Assembly (NCBI GenBank): GCA_013813185.1 | Contig: JACCSD010000350.1 | Location: forward strand, 1 to 5,820 | Direction: 5' to 3' | Length of the DNA stretch: 5,820 nt | Source of the DNA: Burkholderiaceae bacterium | GTDB lineage: Bacteria > Pseudomonadota > Gammaproteobacteria > Burkholderiales > Burkholderiaceae_F | Shown: piece by piece, positions 1 to 5,068 of the stretch | How positions within the stretch are numbered: the stretch's first letter is position 1 | Layout of the letters: every line of letters starts with the position of its first letter | Notes under the pieces: model-generated | The model's input: the letters and a program-made list of their open reading frames with translations, nothing else | Database searches by the model: none | Told to the model about the DNA's origin: nothing | Program-made: the position numbers and the translations under genes

Positions 1-1010
1 TGGGCAAGGACAACGAGAACGGCGCTCGGCTGGCCGTCGAGGAAATCAACGCCGCCGGCGGCCTGAAGGTTGGCGACAAGACGTACAAGCTCGACCTGGT
101 TGCCGAAGACGACAAGGCCGATCCAAAGGAAGGGACGCTCGCAGCGCAGAAAATCGTTGACTCCGGCGCAGTGGCGGTCATCGGCCATCTGAATTCGGGT
201 ACCACGATTCCAGCGTCCAAGATTTACTCGGATGCGAACATGGCGCAAATTTCTCCGTCGGCCACCAATCCGAAATACACCGAGCAGGGCTTCAAGACCG
301 CGTTCCGGGTTGTGGCCAACGACAACCAGCAAGGGGCGGTGCTCGCCAACTATGCGGCGGACACGCTGAAGGCGAAAACGATTGCAATCCTCGATGACCG
401 TACCGCCTATGGACAGGGCCTGGCCGACGTGGTCGAGCGCGTTGCCAAACAGAAAGGAATGAACGTCGTTGCGCGTGAGTTTACGAACGACAAGGCAACC
501 GACTTCAACGCCATTCTGACCAAGGTACGCGCCACCAAGCCCGATGTCGTGATGTATGGCGGCATGGATGCCACCGCCGGGCCGATGGCCAAGCAGATGA
601 CGCAGCTCGGCATCAAGTCGACCTTCCTGGCCGGGGACGGGGTGTGTTCGCCCGAGTTCATCAAGCTCGCGGGCGATGCTTCGGGCATCCTGCACTGCTC
701 GCAGGCCGGGGAGGCGGTCGAGAAGCTGGCGAAGGGCACGGAGTTCGTCGACAAGTACAAGAAGCGCTTCAACGCCGACGTTCAGGTCTATTCACCCTAT
801 TCGTACGACGCCGTCTACATCGTGGCCGATGCGATAAAACGCGCCGGCAAAGTCGATCGCGCATCGATCACCGCGGCGATTCCGGCCACCAGCTACAACG
901 GTGTCACCGGCACCGTTGCGTTCGACGAGAAGGGCGACGTCAAAGGCGGCGCGATTTCGATGTTCAAGGTCGTCAACGGCAAGATGGAGTACGTGTCGAC
1001 GGTTCGTTAA
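1..1010 (+). CDS. livK: Branched-chain amino acid ABC transporter, periplasmic substrate-binding protein (5' end missing)
   Basis: This is the periplasmic receptor that captures leucine, isoleucine, valine or a similar amino acid and delivers it to LivHM. The frame is open from base 3, giving 335 visible residues against about 370-380 for the family, so roughly the first 40 (signal peptide and first strand) lie outside the window. It is a type I periplasmic-binding fold (Peripla_BP_6/LivJ-LivK). Visible landmarks, numbered from the first complete codon, are AVEEINAAGG (11-20), NSGTT (64-68) and ISPSATNP (83-90), which match the ligand-contacting loops of LivJ/LivK, then DDRTAYGQG (131-139), GDGVCSPEF (211-219) and FDEKGD (307-312). 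Cysteines at 215 and 232 could form a disulfide. The gene ends in tandem stops, TAA TAG. A terminator follows, then livHMGF on the same strand. The livK/livJ symbol and the exact substrate are inferred from family and context; a wider amino acid range is possible. Confidence 0.93.
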   Translation, partial: GKDNENGARLAVEEINAAGGLKVGDKTYKLDLVAEDDKADPKEGTLAAQKIVDSGAVAVIGHLNSGTTIPASKIYSDANMAQISPSATNPKYTEQGFKTAFRVVANDNQQGAVLANYAADTLKAKTIAILDDRTAYGQGLADVVERVAKQKGMNVVAREFTNDKATDFNAILTKVRATKPDVVMYGGMDATAGPMAKQMTQLGIKSTFLAGDGVCSPEFIKLAGDASGILHCSQAGEAVEKLAKGTEFVDKYKKRFNADVQVYSPYSYDAVYIVADAIKRAGKVDRASITAAIPATSYNGVTGTVAFDEKGDVKGGAISMFKVVNGKMEYVSTVR

Positions 1011-1030
1011 TAGGTCGCGCAAAAACAAGA

Positions 1031-1058
1031 CGGCACCGATAATGGTGCCGTTTTTTTT
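1031..1058 (+). terminator. Rho-independent terminator between livK and livH
   Basis: A perfect 7-bp stem (CGGCACC at 1031-1037 with GGTGCCG at 1044-1050) closes a 6-base loop (GATAAT) and is followed at once by eight T residues (1051-1058). An A-rich stretch lies just before the stem. It begins 20 bases after the livK stop and ends 33 bases before the livH start. No convincing promoter is seen between it and livH, so it probably acts as a partial terminator inside the operon, lowering permease and ATPase expression relative to the binding protein. The partial read-through is inferred. Confidence 0.87.
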
Positions 1059-1091
1059 GACCGCTTGATACGATCCTCTCGTGGCGCCGCT

Positions 1092-2021
1092 ATGGAAACA
1101 CTGATCCAGCAAATCATTAACGGCCTGGTGCTGGGCAGCATGTATTCGCTGATCGCGCTTGGCTACACGATGGTTTATGGGATCCTGAACCTCATCAATT
1201 TCGCGCACGGCGATGTGATGACCGTCGGTGCGCTGACTTCGCTGACCGCTGCGCTACTGCTGCAATCGATGTTCCCCGGAGTGCCAGGCTGGTTCATTCT
1301 CCTGGGCGCCCTGCTCGCAGCGATTCCCGTATGCGTCACGCTTAGTCTGGTAATCGAGCGAGTCGCGTACCGGCCGTTGCGCAACGCGCCTCGTCTAGCG
1401 CCGTTGATCACCGCGATCGGTGTGTCGATCGTGATTCAAACGATCGCGATGCTGGTTTGGGGACGCAACTTCCTGACGTATCCGCAACTCGTTTCGAACA
1501 ATCCAATCAATGTCTTCGGCGCAACGGTGACTCAGACCAAGATCGCAGTCATCAGTCTATCGGCGATCGTGATGCTCGGCCTGATGTTGCTGGTCAATCG
1601 CACGCGCCTCGGCCGCGCCATGCGCGCCACCGCCGAGAATCCGCGGGTGGCCAGCCTGATGGGGGTCAATCCCAATTTCGTCATCGCCGCGACCTTCGCG
1701 ATCGGTGCTGCTCTGGCCGCTCTCGCTGGGGTGATGCTGGCAACCACGTACGGTGTTGCGCACTTCTACATGGGATTTCTGCCAGGGCTCAAGGCGTTTA
1801 CCGCGGCGGTGCTCGGCGGTATCGGCAACGTGCCGGGAGCGATGATCGGCGGCCTGCTGCTCGGGCTGATCGAGTCGCTCGGCGCGGGCTATATCGGGCA
1901 ATTCACCGGCGGTATGTTCGGAAGCAACTACCAGGACGTGTTTGCGTTCATCATTTTGGTGGCGGTGCTGATCTTCCGGCCCCAGGGCCTGCTGGGTGAG
2001 CGAGTGGCGGACAGGTCTTAG
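1092..2021 (+). CDS. livH: Branched-chain amino acid ABC transporter permease LivH
   Basis: LivH is one of the two inner-membrane subunits that form the translocation path with LivM. From the ATG at 1092 it has 309 residues, the usual LivH length, and starts METLIQQIINGLVLGSMYSL, the classic N-terminus of this family. It is hydrophobic throughout, with about eight predicted membrane segments (roughly 7-30, 42-58, 67-88, 103-124, 149-168, 194-219, 233-262, 281-296). Family landmarks are NLINFAHGD (33-41), the cytoplasmic coupling loop TRLGRAMRATAENPRVASLMGV (171-192), which contacts the ATPases, GLKAFTAAVLGGIG (232-245) and the C-terminal FRPQGLLGE (295-303). A TTG at 1065 is in frame but would add nine unconserved residues and start seven bases after the terminator T-run, so I prefer the ATG. 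There is no clear Shine-Dalgarno sequence before it. livM follows after 10 bases. Confidence 0.96.
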   Translation: METLIQQIINGLVLGSMYSLIALGYTMVYGILNLINFAHGDVMTVGALTSLTAALLLQSMFPGVPGWFILLGALLAAIPVCVTLSLVIERVAYRPLRNAPRLAPLITAIGVSIVIQTIAMLVWGRNFLTYPQLVSNNPINVFGATVTQTKIAVISLSAIVMLGLMLLVNRTRLGRAMRATAENPRVASLMGVNPNFVIAATFAIGAALAALAGVMLATTYGVAHFYMGFLPGLKAFTAAVLGGIGNVPGAMIGGLLLGLIESLGAGYIGQFTGGMFGSNYQDVFAFIILVAVLIFRPQGLLGERVADRS

Positions 2022-2031
2022 CGACTAGCCA

Positions 2032-3165
2032 GTGATAAGCGTGTTCCCGCAACTGCGCAACAATCCCACCGCTGCGTGGGTCGCGATGTTCGTCGTCGCG
2101 GCGGCGCTGCTGGCATTGCCCTATCTCGCGGGCATGCTCGGCAACGCCTGGGTGCGCGCGCTAGCGTTCATGCTGCTGTACATCATGCTGGCGCTCGGCC
2201 TCAATATCGTGGTCGGCTTTGCCGGGCTGCTCGATCTCGGCTACATCGCGTTCTATGCGGTGGGCGCCTACACGTATGCGTTGCTTGCGTCGCCCCATCT
2301 GGCGCAGAACTTCGCCTGGATCGCTCAGGCATTTCCCGACGGGCTGCACAACTCGATCTGGTTCGTCATCCCGTTGAGTGCGGGAATCGCGGCGCTGTTC
2401 GGCATCCTGCTCGGCGCACCGGTGCTGAAGCTGCGCGGTGACTATCTTGCAATCGTCACCCTCGGGTTCGGCGAGATCGTCCGGATTTTTCTGAACAACC
2501 TGAACTCGCCGCTGAACATCACCAACGGGCCGCAAGGCATCACGCTGATCGATCCGGTGACGATCGCGGGCGTGAACTTCGCTCGCACGCAGAACTTCTT
2601 TGGCCTCGAGGTGCCGTCGGTGTACCTGTATTACTACCTGTTCCTGGTGCTCACCCTCATCACGATCGTGATCTGCATCCGTCTGCAGAACTCGCGCCTC
2701 GGCCGAGCGTGGATGGCGATTCGCGAAGACGAAATCGCGGCCAAGGCGATGGGCATCAATGTGCGCAACGTCAAGCTGCTGGCGTTTGCGCTTGGCGCGA
2801 CATTCGGCGGGGTCGCGGGCGCGATGTTCTCCGCGTTCCAGGGTTTCGTGTCGCCCGAGTCGTTCGTGCTGAACGAATCGATCATCGTGCTGGCCATGGT
2901 CGTGCTGGGCGGGCTGGGCCATATCCCGGGTGTGATCCTCGGTGCAGCATTGCTTGCGCTGTTTCCCGAGTTGCTGCGGCATACCGTAACGCCGGTGCAG
3001 ATGGCGCTGTTCGGCGAGGTCATCGTCGAAGCCGAGGTCCTGCGAATGATGTTGTATGGCCTCGCGCTGGTACTGGTGATGCTGTACCGGCCCAAAGGGT
3101 TGTGGCCAGCGCCAGAGCATGGGGTGAATCCGGTCGTCCAGAAGCACTCACGGCTTGCCGCATGA
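2032..3165 (+). CDS. livM: Branched-chain amino acid ABC transporter permease LivM
   Basis: LivM is the second inner-membrane subunit, pairing with LivH. The call is 377 residues from a GTG start. After a short cytoplasmic N-terminus it has about nine or ten membrane segments (roughly 14-34, 41-64, 67-87, 109-130, 137-155, 197-216, 248-270, 283-313, 337-352). Landmarks are LGLNIVVGFAGLLDLGYIAFYAVGAY (55-80, conserved in LivM), LRGDYLAIVTLGFGEIVRI (134-152), NGPQGI (165-170), the EAA-like coupling loop SRLGRAWMAIREDEIAAKAMGIN (221-243), VLGGLGHIPG (291-300) and the terminal YRPKGLWP (352-359). The start is less certain than the frame: GTG at 2032 gives the longest form near the livH stop, GTG at 2041 is only three codons later, and neither has a strong ribosome binding site. 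The stop overlaps the livG start as ATGA (3162-3165), a sign of translational coupling. Confidence 0.95.
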   Translation: MISVFPQLRNNPTAAWVAMFVVAAALLALPYLAGMLGNAWVRALAFMLLYIMLALGLNIVVGFAGLLDLGYIAFYAVGAYTYALLASPHLAQNFAWIAQAFPDGLHNSIWFVIPLSAGIAALFGILLGAPVLKLRGDYLAIVTLGFGEIVRIFLNNLNSPLNITNGPQGITLIDPVTIAGVNFARTQNFFGLEVPSVYLYYYLFLVLTLITIVICIRLQNSRLGRAWMAIREDEIAAKAMGINVRNVKLLAFALGATFGGVAGAMFSAFQGFVSPESFVLNESIIVLAMVVLGGLGHIPGVILGAALLALFPELLRHTVTPVQMALFGEVIVEAEVLRMMLYGLALVLVMLYRPKGLWPAPEHGVNPVVQKHSRLAA

Positions 3166-3968
3166 GCGAGGCCGTGTCAGACATCGTGCTCCGTGTTGCG
3201 GGGGTGAATAAGCGCTTTGGCGGACTGCAGGCGCTCTCCGATGTCGGCGTGCAGATCGTGCGCGGACAGATCTACGGATTGATCGGGCCCAATGGCGCCG
3301 GCAAGACAACTTTTTTCAACGTCGTCACCGGGCTCTACGCGCCGGACTCCGGTACGTTCGAACTCGACGGTGCTTCGTACTCGCCGCACGAAGTACACCG
3401 GGTGGCAGCGGCCGGTATCGCCCGCACGTTTCAAAACATCAGGTTGTTTCCGGATATGACGGCGCTCGAGAACGTGATGGTCGGCCGTCACGTTCGCACC
3501 AAAGCCACCGTGCTCGGCGCGATCCTGCGCACGCGCGCGACGGTCGCCGAAGAGCGTGCGATCAAGCAGCGCTCGCTCGAGTTGCTCGAATACGTCGGCA
3601 TCGCAAAGTACGCTGACTACCAGGCGCGCACGCTGGCGTATGGCGACCAGCGGCGTCTGGAAATAGCGCGCGCGCTGGCGACCGAGCCCAAGCTGCTGGC
3701 GCTCGACGAGCCTGCGGCCGGCATGAATGCCACTGAAAAACTGGCGCTGCGCTCCCTGCTCGAAGCGATCAGCCGCGATGGCGTCACCATATTGCTGATC
3801 GAACACGACGTGAAACTCGTGATGGGGCTGTGCGATCAAGTTACCGTGCTCGACTATGGAAAGACCATCGCGGTCGGAACCCCGGCCGACGTGCAGCGCA
3901 ATCCCGCAGTCATCGAGGCGTACCTGGGTGCCGCGCATACGAATGTCGCGACGAAGGCATCGGCATGA
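3162..3968 (+). CDS. livG: Branched-chain amino acid ABC transporter ATP-binding protein LivG
   Basis: LivG is one of two cytoplasmic ATPases that drive the LivHM pore. From the ATG at 3162 it has 268 residues, typical of LivG. Motifs in order: Walker A GPNGAGKTT (42-50), Q-loop Gln91 (TFQNIRLFP), signature LAYGDQRRLEIARAL (158-172), Walker B LLALDEP (178-184), D-loop AAGMN (185-189) and switch His215 (LLIEHDVK). The signature has Tyr-Gly-Asp-Gln in place of the usual SGGQ; an aromatic residue here is normal for LivG proteins. The C-terminal VIEAYLG (250-256) is the standard liv ATPase ending. The frame is open far upstream of the start, but that extension only shadows livM; the N-terminal family sequence begins after 3162. 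The gene overlaps livM by ATGA at its start and livF by ATGA at its end. Confidence 0.97.
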   Translation: MSEAVSDIVLRVAGVNKRFGGLQALSDVGVQIVRGQIYGLIGPNGAGKTTFFNVVTGLYAPDSGTFELDGASYSPHEVHRVAAAGIARTFQNIRLFPDMTALENVMVGRHVRTKATVLGAILRTRATVAEERAIKQRSLELLEYVGIAKYADYQARTLAYGDQRRLEIARALATEPKLLALDEPAAGMNATEKLALRSLLEAISRDGVTILLIEHDVKLVMGLCDQVTVLDYGKTIAVGTPADVQRNPAVIEAYLGAAHTNVATKASA

Positions 3969-4684
3969 CAGACAACGTACTGAGCGTGCGCGGACTGAAA
4001 GTTGCCTATGGCGGCATTCAAGCCGTCAAGGGCATCGACCTCGAGGTCCAGGCCGGCGAATTGGTGACGTTGATCGGCGCCAATGGGGCGGGCAAGACAA
4101 CCACACTGAAAGCAATCACCGGCATGCAAGCGTGGAGCGGCGAAGTCGACTACATGGGCGCGACGACAAAGGGCCAGGCGCCGTTTCAGCTGCTGACGAA
4201 AGGCCTGACGATGGTGCCCGAAGGCCGCGGCGTTTTCGCACGTATGAGCGTTACTGAAAACCTGCAGATGGGCGCATTCGTGCGCAGAGATGCGGACGGC
4301 ATCAAGCGCGACATCGATCAGATGTTCGGAATCTTCCCGCGCCTGAAGGAGCGCGCCAAACAGCTCGCCGGCACGCTGTCGGGCGGCGAACAGCAAATGC
4401 TCGCGATGGCGCGCGCGCTGATGAGCCAGCCGAAACTGCTGCTGCTCGATGAACCGTCGATGGGCCTGGCGCCGATCATGGTCGAAAAGGTGTTCGACGT
4501 GATTCGGTCGGTGGCCGAACGCAAGGTGCCGATGCTGCTGGTGGAACAAAACGCGCGCCTCGCGTTGGAAGCTGCGCATCGCGGTTATGTGATGGAGTCG
4601 GGATTAATCACGTTGTCCGGTGATGCAAAGTCGCTGCTGAACGATCCTAAAGTGCGAGAAGCGTACTTAGGGGAAGCTGCGTAA
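3965..4684 (+). CDS. livF: Branched-chain amino acid ABC transporter ATP-binding protein LivF
   Basis: LivF is the second ATPase of the importer and the LivG partner. From the ATG at 3965 it has 239 residues, close to the family norm of about 235-240. Motifs in order: Walker A GANGAGKTT (38-46), Glu86 where most ABC ATPases have the Q-loop glutamine (VPEGRGVF, usual for LivF), canonical signature LSGGEQQ (138-144), Walker B LLLLDEP (158-164), D-loop SMGLAP (165-170) and VEQN (193-196), with Gln195 where the switch histidine normally sits (also usual for LivF). The C-terminus VREAYLGEAA is typical. A weak ribosome binding site, GAAGG (3953-3957), lies 7 bases before the start, and the start overlaps the livG stop as ATGA. 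It is the last gene of the operon; downstream is the repeat-rich gap and then ilvD on the opposite strand. Confidence 0.97.
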   Translation: MTDNVLSVRGLKVAYGGIQAVKGIDLEVQAGELVTLIGANGAGKTTTLKAITGMQAWSGEVDYMGATTKGQAPFQLLTKGLTMVPEGRGVFARMSVTENLQMGAFVRRDADGIKRDIDQMFGIFPRLKERAKQLAGTLSGGEQQMLAMARALMSQPKLLLLDEPSMGLAPIMVEKVFDVIRSVAERKVPMLLVEQNARLALEAAHRGYVMESGLITLSGDAKSLLNDPKVREAYLGEAA

Positions 4685-4749
4685 AGAAGTTGATTTGCGT
4701 TGGTCGGAGCGCGCAAGCGTTTGGCGTAGCTGCGCTGCCTACGTCGTCG

Positions 4750-4762
4750 GGCACTTCGTGCC
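4750..4762. repeat. Small hairpin within the repeat element
   Basis: GGCAC (4750-4754), loop TTC, then GTGCC (4758-4762): a perfect 5-bp stem. The diverged copy at 4963-5019 does not keep this pairing exactly but has its own hairpin nearby, AGTGG (4975-4979), loop TTG, CCACT (4983-4987). No T-run follows either, so these are not simple terminators. Confidence 0.55.
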
Positions 4763-4787
4763 TTCTCTGCGGTACTCGCCGAGCGCG

Positions 4788-4825
4788 CGGGCCCGTAAAC
4801 TCGCTGCGCTCAGACAACGGGCCCG
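4788..4825. repeat. GC-rich hairpin inside the inverted repeat
   Basis: CGGGCCCGT (4788-4796) pairs with ACGGGCCCG (4817-4825), a 9-bp perfect stem with a 20-base loop (4797-4816). Each arm also contains the palindrome CGGGCCCG. It sits in the spacer of the 29-bp inverted repeat. No T-run follows on either strand, so it is not an intrinsic terminator by itself. Confidence 0.7.
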
Positions 4826-4928
4826 AAAGCTCCGCGCCCGGCTCCGCTCCTCGACGACGCCGAAAGGCAGCGCAGCTACGCCAAACGCTTGCGCTCGAGA
4901 CACTTTCACTTAGTGTGGGGAAAGAAAA

Positions 4929-4950
4929 AAACAACGCTTTAGCCTTGTTT
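4929..4950 (-). terminator. Weak candidate terminator for ilvD
   Basis: Read on the minus strand, AAACAA (4950-4945) can pair with TTGTTT (4934-4929), with two more G-C pairs inside (4943-4942 with 4937-4936) after one mismatch, around a 4-base loop. The minus-strand T-run (complement of the seven A residues at 4925-4931, then TCTTT) overlaps and follows the 3' arm. The stem is mostly A-T and imperfect, and it lies about 120 bases beyond the ilvD stop, so the call is tentative. Confidence 0.3.
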
Positions 4951-4962
4951 CGCGCCCGGCTT

Positions 4963-5019
4963 GGCGAGTACCGCAGTGGTTGCCACTTTAGTGCCCGACG
5001 ACGTAGGCGGCGCAGCTGC
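4963..5019 (-). repeat. Diverged inverted copy of the 4726-4780 segment
   Basis: Read on the minus strand, this segment aligns with plus-strand 4726-4780. A 30-base block (5019-4990) matches 4726-4755 at 28 positions, including a perfect 19-base run (GCCTACGTCGTCGGGCACT at 4737-4755). After a variable middle of 13 versus 11 bases comes a perfect 14-base block, CTGCGGTACTCGCC (4767-4780 versus 4976-4963). It therefore belongs to the same repeat family as the 29-bp inverted repeat, in the same orientation as that repeat's right arm. Confidence 0.85.
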
Positions 5020-5051
5020 GTCAGCCGCTGCTGCGTCAGCCGCTGCTGCGT
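5015..5051. repeat. 15-bp tandem repeat, about 2.5 copies
   Basis: The unit GCTGCGTCAGCCGCT occurs at 5015-5029 and 5030-5044 without mismatch, then a partial third copy (GCTGCGT) runs to 5051. It overlaps the edge of the diverged repeat copy and ends 18 bases before the ilvD stop codon. The period is a multiple of three, but no credible gene uses it. Confidence 0.85.
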
Positions 5052-5068
5052 GATGTCAGGCGCCGCAA

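Larger units (their letters stand above)
4711..4894. repeat. Perfect 29-bp inverted repeat with 126-bp spacer
   Basis: The left arm (4711-4739, starting GCGCAAGCGTTTGGCGTAGC) and the right arm (4866-4894, starting GGCAGCGCAGCTACGCCAAA) are exact reverse complements over 29 bases. A further CGTCGTCG/CGACGACG match lies just inside, offset by a few bases. The spacer contains two smaller hairpins (4750-4762 and 4788-4825). No transposase is present and the arms are not at the ends of a coding element. It looks like an intergenic repeat family of the kind scattered in Burkholderiales genomes; family membership is inferred, not checked. In RNA from either strand the arms could form one long stem, which might contribute to ending transcription from both sides. 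Confidence 0.87.
4685..5068. other. Non-coding, repeat-rich gap between convergent livF and ilvD
   Basis: This 384-base stretch separates two genes that converge. I see no gene in it. Reading frames of 70-140 codons cross it on both strands, but their products are arginine/serine/alanine-rich low-complexity strings, they overlap one another, and they result from GC-rich repeats. The gap holds a 29-bp inverted repeat, a hairpin between its arms, a diverged third copy of the same element, an A-rich stretch at 4921-4934 and a 15-bp tandem repeat, each listed separately. No tRNA or other structured RNA was recognised. Confidence 0.8.

Noticed and set aside
1057..1085. Possible promoter for livH (TTGACC at 1057-1062)
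   Set aside because: No acceptable -10 hexamer lies at the correct distance; the bases about 17 downstream are GC-rich. The TTG belongs to the terminator T-run.
1065..1091. TTG start at 1065 for livH
   Set aside because: It would add nine residues not typical of LivH and would start just after the terminator T-run. The ATG at 1092 gives the normal N-terminus and length.
2161..3147. Long open frame of 328 codons on the minus strand opposite livM
   Set aside because: It is a shadow of livM caused by GC-rich third positions. The product is rich in Gln, His, Arg and Asp with no recognisable domain, while livM on the plus strand is clearly a conserved permease.
2709..3161. Upstream in-frame extension of livG, which would give a 419-residue protein
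   Set aside because: The extra residues are an out-of-frame reading of livM, rich in Arg and Gly. LivG homologues begin at the ATG at 3162, which overlaps the livM stop.
3177..3938. Minus-strand open frame opposite livG (and a similar one, 3854-4579, opposite livF)
   Set aside because: Both lie wholly or mostly within conserved ATPase genes, show no domain, and have compositions typical of antisense frames.
4711..4894. Insertion sequence or miniature transposon with terminal inverted repeats
   Set aside because: There is no transposase and I see no matching target-site duplication directly outside the arms (GGTCGGA on the left, TCGAGAC on the right). A dispersed intergenic repeat is a safer description.
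5015..5051. CRISPR-like repeat array
   Set aside because: The 15-base units are directly adjacent with no spacers and there are fewer than three copies; no cas genes are nearby.
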